Shown here: one piece after another, positions 32,169 to 40,248 of the stretch | How the letters are laid out: each line of letters starts with the position of its first letter | Position numbering within the stretch: position 1 is the first letter of the stretch | From: JAYUJH01 sp043765375 | Lineage (GTDB): Bacteria; Pseudomonadota; Alphaproteobacteria; Rickettsiales; UBA998 | Length of the DNA: 64,000 nt | NCBI GenBank assembly: GCA_043765375.1 | Contig: JAYUJH010000017.1 | Location: 124,001 to 188,000 of the forward strand | Direction of reading: 5' to 3' | Notes under the pieces: generated by a model | Told to the model about the DNA's origin: nothing | The model's database searches: none | The model's input: the letters and a program-made list of their open reading frames with translations, nothing else | Made by a program: the position numbers and the translations under genes

Positions 32169-32729
32169 TCAACCACTTAGTTCAATTTGCTCTGCATCAA
32201 TGGCGAATAATTTTTCAATATCCAATAGAACCACCATTCTATCTTCAATGGCAATCAACCCCGTGACATAACGCTGTTCTATGATTGCGCTGGTTTCCGA
32301 GTTTGGCATATCTGGTGCAGGCTTGATTTCTTGCGCTTGAACGGTTAAAATATCCGAGACGGCATCTGCCAAAATGCTAACAATTTTGTTTGATGAACTT
32401 AGTATAATCGTTACATGTTTGGGGGTGGATATGGTTAATTCGCCCGTGAAGCGAGCGCGCAAATCAAATATTGGCACAATCACACCCCGCAAATTAATCA
32501 CCCCCCGCATATAAGTTGGGGTGTTTGGCAGGCGGGTTGTTTCCGTCCAACCTTTAATTTCTCGCACTGTCATGATATCAACGCCATATTCTTCCCCCGC
32601 CACGGTGAAGGTGAGAAATTGACGAGTATTGCTTTGATTTGCATCACTTTGGTTTTGTAATGTTTGGTTTGCCACGGCTTGGTTTTGCAATGTCTGATTT
32701 TGCGGGTTATGTTGTTGTAATCCTGTCAT
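32169..32729 (-). CDS. cheW: Chemotaxis adaptor CheW
   Basis: A scaffold protein coupling receptors to CheA. The ATG at 32729 is chosen because GGAG lies six bases upstream; a GTG at 32744 directly after the cheA stop would add five residues. The CheW fold starts at RQFLTFTVAGEEYGVDIMTV, followed by TRLPNTPTYMRGVINLRG, VIVPIFDLRARF and the C-terminal VLLDIEKLF. The first about 35 residues are an Asn/Gln-rich tandem (TLQNQAVANQTLQNQSDANQ), encoded by an imperfect 30-bp DNA repeat, which ordinary CheW lacks. Operon position: cheA upstream (15 bp), receptor downstream. Confidence 0.96.
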   Translation of the reverse strand: MTGLQQHNPQNQTLQNQAVANQTLQNQSDANQSNTRQFLTFTVAGEEYGVDIMTVREIKGWTETTRLPNTPTYMRGVINLRGVIVPIFDLRARFTGELTISTPKHVTIILSSSNKIVSILADAVSDILTVQAQEIKPAPDMPNSETSAIIEQRYVTGLIAIEDRMVVLLDIEKLFAIDAEQIELSG

Positions 32730-32744
32730 ATATATCTCCATCAC

Positions 32745-34853
32745 TTAAGCTGATATTTTATGTTGATTATTGGCTCTCATCGTTAAATTGCATGAAAGCT
32801 GTTTTAATTCGTTTATCTCTAAAATTAATGAAACTTTGCCATCTCCCAAAATAGTTGCGCCTGAAATCCCCTTCACTTGGTTGCTATTCACCTCTAGGCT
32901 TTTAATGACAACTTGTTGCTGCCCAACTAACTCATCAACCACCACTCCGATTTTTTCATTGCCCGCCTCCACCAATATCACCAGTGCATTGCTTGCATCA
33001 TTTTCTGCACCAGCAATATGAAATATTTTATGCAGATAAATAATTGGAATAAACTCCCCTCGGATATTAATCACATCGCCCGATCCTTCCACATGATGGA
33101 TTTCATGTTTTTTGGGGCGCATAGTTTCAATGATACTGGTTATGGCAATCACATAAAACTCAAGCCCTGTTCGCACTATCATTCCGTCCAAAATAGCTAA
33201 TGTTAAGGGCAGTGATACTCTGAAAACTGAACCCTTACCCTGTTCGCTTGTCACTTTGACTGTGCCTTCTAGGCTTTCAATGTTTCGGCGCACTACGTCC
33301 ATACCAACGCCCCGCCCTGAAACATTTGAAACGACGTCAGCAGTAGAAAACCCCGCCATGAAGATGATATTATCGCATTCTTCATCACTTAAAACTGCAT
33401 CATTAGCAAATAATCCTTTTTCCTTGGCTTTTGCCAGCACTTTCTCCCGATTAATTCCTGCGCCATCATCGCTTATTTCAATGATAATACGCCCACCTTG
33501 ATGCGTTGCCGAAAGTGAAATATTGCCTTGTGCGGGCTTGCCATTTGCCACTCGCATTTCTGGCGTTTCAATCCCATGATCAACCGAGTTTCTAATCATG
33601 TGGGTGAGTGGGTCACCAAGTTGTTCAATCACGGTTTTGTCCACCTCAGTATTTTCCCCGATGGTATGAAGCACAATATCCTTACCCAATTGCGCTGATA
33701 AATCCCGCACAATTCTTGGCATACGTGCAAATATTGATTTTACTGGCTGCATACGAACGCTCATCACTGCCTCTTGCAACTCCCGAGTATGGTTGGAAAG
33801 TTCCTCCACCCGATGGATTAAGTTTGCAAATTGGTCAACTGATAGATTTTGCATTTGTGCTTTTATCATCGCCTCGGTGATGACTAACTCACCAACAATA
33901 TTCACCAGCTTATCCACCTTATCCAAATCCACACGGATAGTTGTGTTGGCGTTTATGTTCGTGTTAACATCACTGGAGCGGCGGGCAAATTGTTTATCTT
34001 GCTGGGTTTCTGTTGCGATTAAACTCTGATTACTCCCCCCTTGAGGGGGAGTTGCCAAGGCAAGGGCATCGCCCACAGCCGAAGCGTGGGGAGTTAGATT
34101 ACCCACTAAAACCTCGCCCTTATCCCCTATTTCTTTAATAACTAAATCGCAATTATCATCAACAAACTCAAACACTTCATGCAATTGCGCCATGGTTTTT
34201 TGCGTATGAAGTTTGATTTCCCAACTCATATAGCATTGTGTGGGAATTAATTCCTCAAATGGTGGGATTTTGCCAATATTTGCTATCATTTCAACCACGC
34301 CAAATGATGCTAATTCATGCAAAATTAATAATGGTTCATTGCCACTTAATAATAATGTTTCATGTGAAACAAAACTAATACTATAATGTTTGAATTGTTC
34401 ACTATCTTGCCCTAAATGTAATTGTTGTTTATGCTCAATGATTGGCTCAATTTCTTCCGCTTGCTTGCCTGTTTGTGCTAATAATTGCAACTTAACCGCA
34501 AGCTCTTCTCCCAATCCTGTTGGCGGAGATTCATCATTTTTCGCAGCCGCAACCATGATATTAACCACGTCAACCGCTTGTAGCAACGCATCAATCACTT
34601 CGGTTGAAATAGCTACTTCATCTTCTCGCATTGCATCAAGCAACGCCTCCAAAATATGGGTAAAGTTCATGATGGCGGTTAAACCAAATGCACCAGAACC
34701 CCCTTTGATTGAGTGCGCACAGCGAAATATTGCGCCAAGCGTTTCCTTATCAACATTTTCAGGGGTAAGTTGCATCAGCAACGCCTCCATCTCGGTGAGA
34801 AGTTCATCGCACTCCGTTAAAAATCCAGCCTTGAATTGATCCAGCGATATCAT
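32745..34853 (-). CDS. cheA: Chemotaxis histidine kinase CheA
   Basis: A 702-residue sensor kinase. Domains: Hpt (residues 1-110, phospho-His47 in CAHSIKGGSGAFG), a short P2-like region (150-245), a linker, the dimerisation helix (RVDLDKVDKLVNIVGELVIT, near 300), the ATPase (HMIRNSVDHGIE, ISDDGAGINREK, FSTADVVSNVSGRGVGMDVV) and a C-terminal CheW-like domain (LAILDGMIV...). Residues about 254-274 (LTPHASAVGDALALATPPQG) are encoded by a copy of GC-rich module A, 63 bp long and in frame, placed in the flexible P2-P3 linker. The ATG overlaps the cheY stop by one base (TAATG). Confidence 0.97.
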   Translation of the reverse strand: MISLDQFKAGFLTECDELLTEMEALLMQLTPENVDKETLGAIFRCAHSIKGGSGAFGLTAIMNFTHILEALLDAMREDEVAISTEVIDALLQAVDVVNIMVAAAKNDESPPTGLGEELAVKLQLLAQTGKQAEEIEPIIEHKQQLHLGQDSEQFKHYSISFVSHETLLLSGNEPLLILHELASFGVVEMIANIGKIPPFEELIPTQCYMSWEIKLHTQKTMAQLHEVFEFVDDNCDLVIKEIGDKGEVLVGNLTPHASAVGDALALATPPQGGSNQSLIATETQQDKQFARRSSDVNTNINANTTIRVDLDKVDKLVNIVGELVITEAMIKAQMQNLSVDQFANLIHRVEELSNHTRELQEAVMSVRMQPVKSIFARMPRIVRDLSAQLGKDIVLHTIGENTEVDKTVIEQLGDPLTHMIRNSVDHGIETPEMRVANGKPAQGNISLSATHQGGRIIIEISDDGAGINREKVLAKAKEKGLFANDAVLSDEECDNIIFMAGFSTADVVSNVSGRGVGMDVVRRNIESLEGTVKVTSEQGKGSVFRVSLPLTLAILDGMIVRTGLEFYVIAITSIIETMRPKKHEIHHVEGSGDVINIRGEFIPIIYLHKIFHIAGAENDASNALVILVEAGNEKIGVVVDELVGQQQVVIKSLEVNSNQVKGISGATILGDGKVSLILEINELKQLSCNLTMRANNQHKISA
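34032..34094 (-). repeat. GC-rich palindromic module A inserted in cheA
   Basis: 63 bp (21 codons). In gene orientation it runs from ACTCCCCACGCTTCGG to the hairpin ACTCCCCCTCAAGGGGGGAGT. It is the same type as A1/A2 in dnaE, but without a DUF559 domain. It encodes a linker peptide and keeps the frame. Confidence 0.85.
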
Positions 34854-35218
34854 TACGGGCAGACCTTTTTGACTACATCTATTAACTTTTGTGGATTAAA
34901 AGGCTTAACAATCCAGCCTGTTGCACCCGCTGCTTTGCCCTCTTGTTTTTTGGCATCATCACCCTCTGTTGTTAGCATCAAGATTGGCACAAACTTATGC
35001 TCCCCCGCAGCACGCACCGCACGAATTAAATCAAAACCGTTCATATTGGGCATGTTCAAATCAGTTATAATAGCGTCCACCTTGTTTTCGCTCAAAACGC
35101 TAAGGGCATGTTTGCCATCTTCAGCCTGCAACACATTATACCCCGCCTCTTTCAAAGTGAAGGCTACCATTTCACGCATTGTTTTGGAATCATCTACTGC
35201 TAGCAGGGTTTTTGTCAC
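34853..35218 (-). CDS. cheY: Chemotaxis response regulator CheY
   Basis: A 121-residue single receiver domain. The acidic pair Asp9/Asp10, phospho-acceptor Asp53 (ITDLNMPNMNG), Thr83 (LMLTTEG) and Lys105 (WIVKPFNP) are all present. Phosphorylated by CheA, it controls the flagellar switch. Order STAS-cheY-cheA-cheW-mcp; a one-base overlap with cheA. Sequence features such as LAVDDSKTMREMV and EGDDAKKQEGKAAGATGWI are those of alphaproteobacterial CheY located next to cheA. Confidence 0.97.
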   Translation of the reverse strand: MTKTLLAVDDSKTMREMVAFTLKEAGYNVLQAEDGKHALSVLSENKVDAIITDLNMPNMNGFDLIRAVRAAGEHKFVPILMLTTEGDDAKKQEGKAAGATGWIVKPFNPQKLIDVVKKVCP

Positions 35219-35269
35219 AATCTTAATCCTTTATGTTGTGATTAGTTAAGATATTTTTTACTAAAATAT

Positions 35270-35551
35270 TTATTCGTTGAAATATTTGCCCAAGCCAAAA
35301 ACTTGCAAATCATTCATAATATTATCGGGCAGATGGCGTAAATTGCATTTTTTGCCTGTGACTTCTAATTGTTTTTTGAATGAAATTAGCAATTGCAATC
35401 CCGCCGTGCTTAATTGGTGCAGATGCGAACATTCCAACGTGATTTCATCATGATTTTCCACGATTGATTGCCAATTTGTCTGCCAGCTTGAATGTAGTTT
35501 TATCGCTGCTTCCATATCCAAACGTGGTGGAATTGTGATTAAATGCGCCAT
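35270..35551 (-). CDS. STAS-domain protein of the chemotaxis operon
   Basis: A 93-residue STAS domain, first gene of the che run. The strand ITLECSHLHQLSTAGLQLLI contains the loop where anti-sigma-factor antagonists have the phosphorylatable Ser (here LSTAG), followed by the helix SFKKQLEVTGKKCNL and the closing DLQVFGLGKYF. Such small STAS proteins commonly start che operons of this architecture (STAS-cheY-cheA-cheW); their role in chemotaxis is not well defined. It starts with ATG at 35551 and is separated by 51 bp from cheY. Confidence 0.88.
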   Translation of the reverse strand: MAHLITIPPRLDMEAAIKLHSSWQTNWQSIVENHDEITLECSHLHQLSTAGLQLLISFKKQLEVTGKKCNLRHLPDNIMNDLQVFGLGKYFNE

Positions 35552-35683
35552 GGCTCCCCCTAATATATTAGGTAAGATAATATGAATTATATTAAAAAAA
35601 CGTAAAGTTTTTAATTAGCTAGGCTATTTCAATCAAGGGTTGTGCAAGGGGGCGGTGATTTATATGCGAATTAGCTTATCAGT

Positions 35684-36175
35684 CTAGCTTATGAGTGGTA
35701 GAAATTCACTCAACACATCACTATATAATTGTTGCTTAAAAGATACGGCAAGAATTGGCAATTCCTGCGGTTGCACCCATTTATATTCGCAAAACTCTGG
35801 ATCTGCGGTTTGCAAATTAATGATTGCATCGTCATTTAGGCGCATCAAAAACCATTTTTGTCGTTGCCCAAGATAGCGTCCATTCCAGAATATTGGCACA
35901 AGTTCGGCGGGTAAATCATAATGCAGCCATGATTGTGTTTGTGCTAATAATGTCACATTATTAGTCCCCATTTCTTCAGATAATTCCCGCATTGCTGCCT
36001 CTAACGGCTGTTCACCTTCGTCAATTCCACCTTGTGGCATTTGCCAAGATTCGGAAATTGAGTCAATCCGCTTGCCCACAAACACTTGATTATCGGCGTT
36101 CAACACCATCATACCCACACATGGGCGATATTTATCATTATCTACAATTGCATTATTATTGGAGTTGGTTGGCAT
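35684..36175 (-). CDS. rppH: RNA pyrophosphohydrolase RppH (Nudix)
   Basis: A 163-residue Nudix hydrolase. The Nudix box is GGIDEGEQPLEAAMRELSEEMG, and the RppH/Ap4A-hydrolase hallmarks RPCVGMMV, WQMPQGG and GQRQKWFLMRL are present. It removes pyrophosphate from mRNA 5' ends to start decay. The ATG lies inside the end of the deacetylase gene (20-bp overlap), with no separate ribosome-binding site, so it is translationally coupled. EnvC-like, CtpA, polysaccharide deacetylase and RppH in this order is a conserved alphaproteobacterial run. Confidence 0.94.
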   Translation of the reverse strand: MPTNSNNNAIVDNDKYRPCVGMMVLNADNQVFVGKRIDSISESWQMPQGGIDEGEQPLEAAMRELSEEMGTNNVTLLAQTQSWLHYDLPAELVPIFWNGRYLGQRQKWFLMRLNDDAIINLQTADPEFCEYKWVQPQELPILAVSFKQQLYSDVLSEFLPLIS

Positions 36176-37421
36176 GGGCGGAGCTTAATGGAGTTAAAAT
36201 TATATTTTTAGCGGGTAATTGTGCAATCCAACTATTCATCGCTTGCATCACGGCGGGCATAGCGGATATGCTAATATTTAGATGTTTAACAGTTTTTGCT
36301 TTCGCCTCAATTCCCGCAAATAATTGGTTCAAGTCAGCGGGAATATTGCCACCATTAATATGCGGTTCAATATGAGTGAGCAGGTTCGCATTAGTTGCAT
36401 CTGGGGTGAATGTGGTGGAATAAAGCGATAATAACAACCCAAGCGATTTTATTTCTGCAAATAATTCAAGCATTTGTGATGATGCACTATATTTTTCATC
36501 TGGCAGTGCAATCAACCCAACCACGCCGTTAGTGTTGTTTAAGGTTTGATGCAGTAATTTAATATTTTCGGGCAATGACAATTCATTCAAAATGGTTAAA
36601 TTGCCATAATCATGAATGGGATAATTCTCATGTTGCAACGGCAAATTGAGCCACGCTTCAAAGCCATTTTGGCGAGCTTGCGCAATTTGCATCGCCAAAT
36701 TAGGCGCGTAAGGAGAAAATGCAAGTGTGATATTTTCATCAAGCTGCATTGCTTGTTGGGTGATTTTATCGTTTAATCCCAAATTAGTGATGATAATTGA
36801 GATTGGCTTTTTGTCACTCGCCATAATTGGCTTAGCATAATATTTCCAAGGGATAATCTCATTATTTTTGCTTGGAGTTGGTAGCAAATATTTCCCTTGT
36901 TTGCGCATTAATTCCGCTGGAATATCCAACTTTAATGGGGTTTGGATAATGCGTGGTGCGGGTTGCGCTTGAGTTGCGCTGATTATTTGCGGGGGGGTGT
37001 TTTTGGCAATGGATTCATCATTTGATTTGATTTCACCTAGCTTATTATCACCTAGCCCCTCATCGCCCAACTTTGCATCACCTAACTTCTCATCATTTAG
37101 TCCATCACTTTCTAATCCATCATCTGCCAAGCCTTCGCCTGTCAATTCTTTGATGCGTTTGAGGCGATATTGTTCATCACTCAGTTTTGCTTTGTCGTCA
37201 TCATCTGATTTTGTAGGAGAATTATTAGTGGTGATGATGTTGCCTTCAATCTGCCCCGTATTCACATCTATCTTAATGAAACGCCCAGAATCAAACGCAT
37301 TTTGTGCATTATTCGTTGCGTTGAATAATAAGTTTCCACCAATTATCAAGATGCACAAAAACTGGATTGCCAAAATAGCAACCAATATTTTTGAGAAAAT
37401 TGATAATTTGCGTCCGTTCAT
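36156..37421 (-). CDS. Divergent polysaccharide deacetylase family protein
   Basis: A 421-residue protein with an N-terminal membrane anchor (ILVAILAIQFLCILIIGGNLL, residues 12-32) and a C-terminal NodB-like domain of the divergent family (YibQ/PF04748) beginning PISIIITNLGLNDKITQQAM, then ITLAFSPYAPNLAMQIAQAR, EAWLNLPLQ and GVVGLI. Between them is a charged low-complexity linker with imperfect repeats of (D/E)GL and KLGD(A/E/N). The usual catalytic Asp in the first motif is replaced (TNLGLN, family D-D-x-G), so enzyme activity is uncertain. It probably acts in the envelope with CtpA and the EnvC-like protein encoded upstream. Confidence 0.85.
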   Translation of the reverse strand: MNGRKLSIFSKILVAILAIQFLCILIIGGNLLFNATNNAQNAFDSGRFIKIDVNTGQIEGNIITTNNSPTKSDDDDKAKLSDEQYRLKRIKELTGEGLADDGLESDGLNDEKLGDAKLGDEGLGDNKLGEIKSNDESIAKNTPPQIISATQAQPAPRIIQTPLKLDIPAELMRKQGKYLLPTPSKNNEIIPWKYYAKPIMASDKKPISIIITNLGLNDKITQQAMQLDENITLAFSPYAPNLAMQIAQARQNGFEAWLNLPLQHENYPIHDYGNLTILNELSLPENIKLLHQTLNNTNGVVGLIALPDEKYSASSQMLELFAEIKSLGLLLSLYSTTFTPDATNANLLTHIEPHINGGNIPADLNQLFAGIEAKAKTVKHLNISISAMPAVMQAMNSWIAQLPAKNIILTPLSSAHANQLQ

Positions 37422-37471
37422 TTTAATGCCCGTTCATCTTAATATATGCTTACCATCTTAGTTTTATTACC

Positions 37472-38830
37472 TTAGTTTTTTATGGTTGCACGTTCATTTT
37501 CACTAGTTTGATAAATCACCAAGCCACGAATTAAATCCAACGCCCGAGCTAACTGATAATCCACCTTGCTATTTTCGCCTTCTTTAATAGCAGATAGTGG
37601 CATTTTTGGTGAAATTGGAGGCTTGATTTGTTCATTGGTTAAGCTCCCACGCAAATCTGCTTCGCCACGAGCTTTTTGATTGCTTTCAACTTCTTCAATT
37701 TTAGCTGCTTTCACCTCAATATCTGGCTTAATTCCTGTTGCTTGAATGGAAATACCCGACGGAGTATAATAACGAGAAGTGGTTAGGCGCATCGCCCCAT
37801 ATTGCTTGAGTGGAATCACTGTTTGCACTGAACCTTTACCAAATGATTTTATCCCCATGATAATCGCACGCTTGTGATCTTTAAGCGCACCCGCCACAAT
37901 CTCTGAAGCTGAGGCTGAACCTTGATTAATCAACACAACCATTGGACGATTTTGCAATATATCACCGCTATTTGCCGTAAAGCGTTGCGTATCATCAGGG
38001 TTACGCTCTCTCGTTGAAACAATCTCGCCTTTGTCCAAAAACGCATCACTCACTGAGATTGCTTGGTCAAGTAGCCCCCCTGGATTATTACGCAAATCTA
38101 GCACCAACCCTTTCATATCTTTGATTTCGGTATCAAGTGATTCAATCGCCTTAATCATATTAGCGGTGGTCTGTTCTGAAAATGAAGTGATACGAACATA
38201 ACCAATCTCACCTTCCGCATGAAAACGAATTGATTTAATTTTGATTAAATCACGGATAATTTTGATATCTAGTGGCTCTTTCAAGCCTTCACGCAGCACC
38301 GTGATTTTTATTTCTGAGCCGACTTTACCGCGCATTTTCTCTACCGCATCAGAAAGTGCCAAGCCCATCACCTGCTCATCATCAATTTGGCTGATATAAT
38401 CACCCGCTTGAATGCCTGCTTTGAATGCTGGTGTATCGTCAATTGGTGATACCACTTTTACCAAACCATTTTCCATGGTTACTTCAATCCCTAATCCACC
38501 AAACTCACCTTTGGTTTGCACCTGCATTTCTTCAAAACTTTTTTCGTTGAGATAACCAGAATGCGGGTCAAGCGAGGTTAGCATACCATTAATTGCCGCT
38601 TCAATCAGTTTTTTGTCACTAACTTCTTCCACATAATCACGGCGCACTCGCTCAAATACATCGCCGAATAAGTTTAGCAACTGATATGTTTCTTGAGAAT
38701 CAACTTGCGCATTAACCGTTGTTGCGCCAACGCTCAGCACCAAGATAAAGCTCAAGGCAATTGCAGTTGTTTTGAGTTTATTAATTTTAGATTTCGCCAT
38801 ATTTAAGTTTATCATCTTTAACTTCGTCAT
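37472..38830 (-). CDS. ctpA: C-terminal processing peptidase CtpA (S41)
   Basis: A 452-residue periplasmic serine protease. Signal sequence near residues 19-42 (TTAIALSFILVLSVGATTVNA), N-terminal helical region with DPHSGYLNEKSFEEMQVQTKG, PDZ domain (about 90-165), and the S41 catalytic core: Ser in NQGSASASEIVAGAL, Lys in GIKSFGKGSVQT, plus LVLDLRNNPGGLL. It degrades or processes envelope proteins and often controls murein hydrolases; an EnvC-like gene lies three bases upstream in the same transcript. The first 18 residues before the signal sequence contain two further Met codons (38815 and 38800), so the start could be later. Confidence 0.95.
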   Translation of the reverse strand: MTKLKMINLNMAKSKINKLKTTAIALSFILVLSVGATTVNAQVDSQETYQLLNLFGDVFERVRRDYVEEVSDKKLIEAAINGMLTSLDPHSGYLNEKSFEEMQVQTKGEFGGLGIEVTMENGLVKVVSPIDDTPAFKAGIQAGDYISQIDDEQVMGLALSDAVEKMRGKVGSEIKITVLREGLKEPLDIKIIRDLIKIKSIRFHAEGEIGYVRITSFSEQTTANMIKAIESLDTEIKDMKGLVLDLRNNPGGLLDQAISVSDAFLDKGEIVSTRERNPDDTQRFTANSGDILQNRPMVVLINQGSASASEIVAGALKDHKRAIIMGIKSFGKGSVQTVIPLKQYGAMRLTTSRYYTPSGISIQATGIKPDIEVKAAKIEEVESNQKARGEADLRGSLTNEQIKPPISPKMPLSAIKEGENSKVDYQLARALDLIRGLVIYQTSENERATIKN

Positions 38831-38833
38831 GTT

Positions 38834-40186
38834 CTAATGTTTCGCATAATTATTATTTAAGTCATACCAAGGAGCAGGGTCAATCGCTTGCGAATTGCTG
38901 CGCAACTCCAGATATAGATTTTGTTCTTCATTAACTCCCATAGCACCTATTGGTGCGCTATCCAACAAAAACTGTCCTCTTTGCACATTTATTCGTGATA
39001 ATCCTGCAATGAGTGTGTGATATTGCTTACTATGTCGTATTATAACCATATTTCCATAGTCTAAAAACTTGCCCGTGAACAAAACTTCGCCCTCAAATGG
39101 GGTGGTGACGATAGCGGAATTGTTGGTTTTAATTTCCATACCTTTTAAGCGGTCATTTGCTCCCCTATTTTCACCAAATCTCCCTGTGATTGTTCCAGTT
39201 GCGGGCAGTGGCAATTTCCCTTTATTATTAGCAAAATTAGCCCCTCGCAATGATGCTTGAGATGATATTTGTGGAGGTTTTGCTATAATTGGGGCAGGGC
39301 TAGGAGTAGCTGGAATATTAGGTTTGGTGATTGGTTGAATATTAGCGAAATTATCAATTTCCTCATTGCTTTTTGCGGTGCGCTCCTGCTCCAGATTTTC
39401 CACCAATGATTGTAAATCCTCCGCTTGCTTGATTAAATCATCTAGTTTTTTCGCGTAAGCCCCGTCATTTTGTTTGAGAGTTGTTTGCAACTGCCCCTGT
39501 TGGCTCAGTTGTTGTTGCAGTGATGCCCGCTGATTATTCAAGTTTTGCTTCATTTGATTGCGATCTTTTTGCGTTTGAATCATCGCAAAACGGATTTCCT
39601 CCAGCTCGTGCATCGCCATCGCCACAGCATCAATATCTTTTTTGACAGATAATGTTGAAATATGCAACGCCCGCACAGTCAATGCTCGCTCACGATTTTG
39701 CTCAGGCAGTAACCACGCCGCAATTTGGGGGCGATGTTGCAAGCTCCACGCCGCAGAAACTAGTTTGCTTGCGTTATTTTGGTGCAATTCAAGCTGTTTG
39801 GTTTTATTTTGTTCCTCGGCAGCAAGCTCCACCAGCCGTTTATCATGTTCAGCAAGTTCACGCTCAATTTTTTGAACTTCTAACCCCTTGGTGACGATAT
39901 TATTTTGCAATTCGTCCATATCACGGCTTAAGTGACGGAGCTTTGTTTGGGTGAGGGAGCGAGCATTCTCAGTTTGTTGAAGGTTTTGTTGCAGTTTATC
40001 CAACTCGCCTTTATTCGCTTCAAATGTTTGGCTGGCTTCGGTTCTACCTGCTTCAATTTTGCTTGCTTGAATGGTTTGTGCGTATAATCGGTTATTTGCA
40101 CAAAATAGCATCATGCAACAAAGCAATAATATCTTCCCTAACGTTTTTCCTAGTATTTTTCCTAATGTTTTTTTATTGCAGCGCAT
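38834..40186 (-). CDS. EnvC-like murein hydrolase activator (degenerate LytM/M23)
   Basis: A 450-residue protein. The ATG at 40186 begins a signal peptide (MRCNKKTLGKILGKTLGKIL then LLCCMMLFCANNRLYAQ); the frame is open further upstream to 40459, but that part lacks conservation-like features. Residues about 45-280 are a long coiled coil (LDKLQQNLQQTENARSLTQT and on), followed by a Pro-rich linker and a C-terminal LytM domain (GTITGRFGENRGANDRLKG...). The zinc ligands expected in an active M23 peptidase are missing (LKGMEIKT instead of H-x-G; YHTLIAG instead of H-x-H), as in EnvC, so it should activate amidases rather than cut peptidoglycan. Upstream partner of ctpA. Confidence 0.88.
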   Translation of the reverse strand: MRCNKKTLGKILGKTLGKILLLCCMMLFCANNRLYAQTIQASKIEAGRTEASQTFEANKGELDKLQQNLQQTENARSLTQTKLRHLSRDMDELQNNIVTKGLEVQKIERELAEHDKRLVELAAEEQNKTKQLELHQNNASKLVSAAWSLQHRPQIAAWLLPEQNRERALTVRALHISTLSVKKDIDAVAMAMHELEEIRFAMIQTQKDRNQMKQNLNNQRASLQQQLSQQGQLQTTLKQNDGAYAKKLDDLIKQAEDLQSLVENLEQERTAKSNEEIDNFANIQPITKPNIPATPSPAPIIAKPPQISSQASLRGANFANNKGKLPLPATGTITGRFGENRGANDRLKGMEIKTNNSAIVTTPFEGEVLFTGKFLDYGNMVIIRHSKQYHTLIAGLSRINVQRGQFLLDSAPIGAMGVNEEQNLYLELRSNSQAIDPAPWYDLNNNYAKH

Positions 40187-40248
40187 AATATATATTTGTG
40201 TAATATTTTTTATGCGTGAATGCAAGGGGTGATTTAGGTGGGTAGGAT

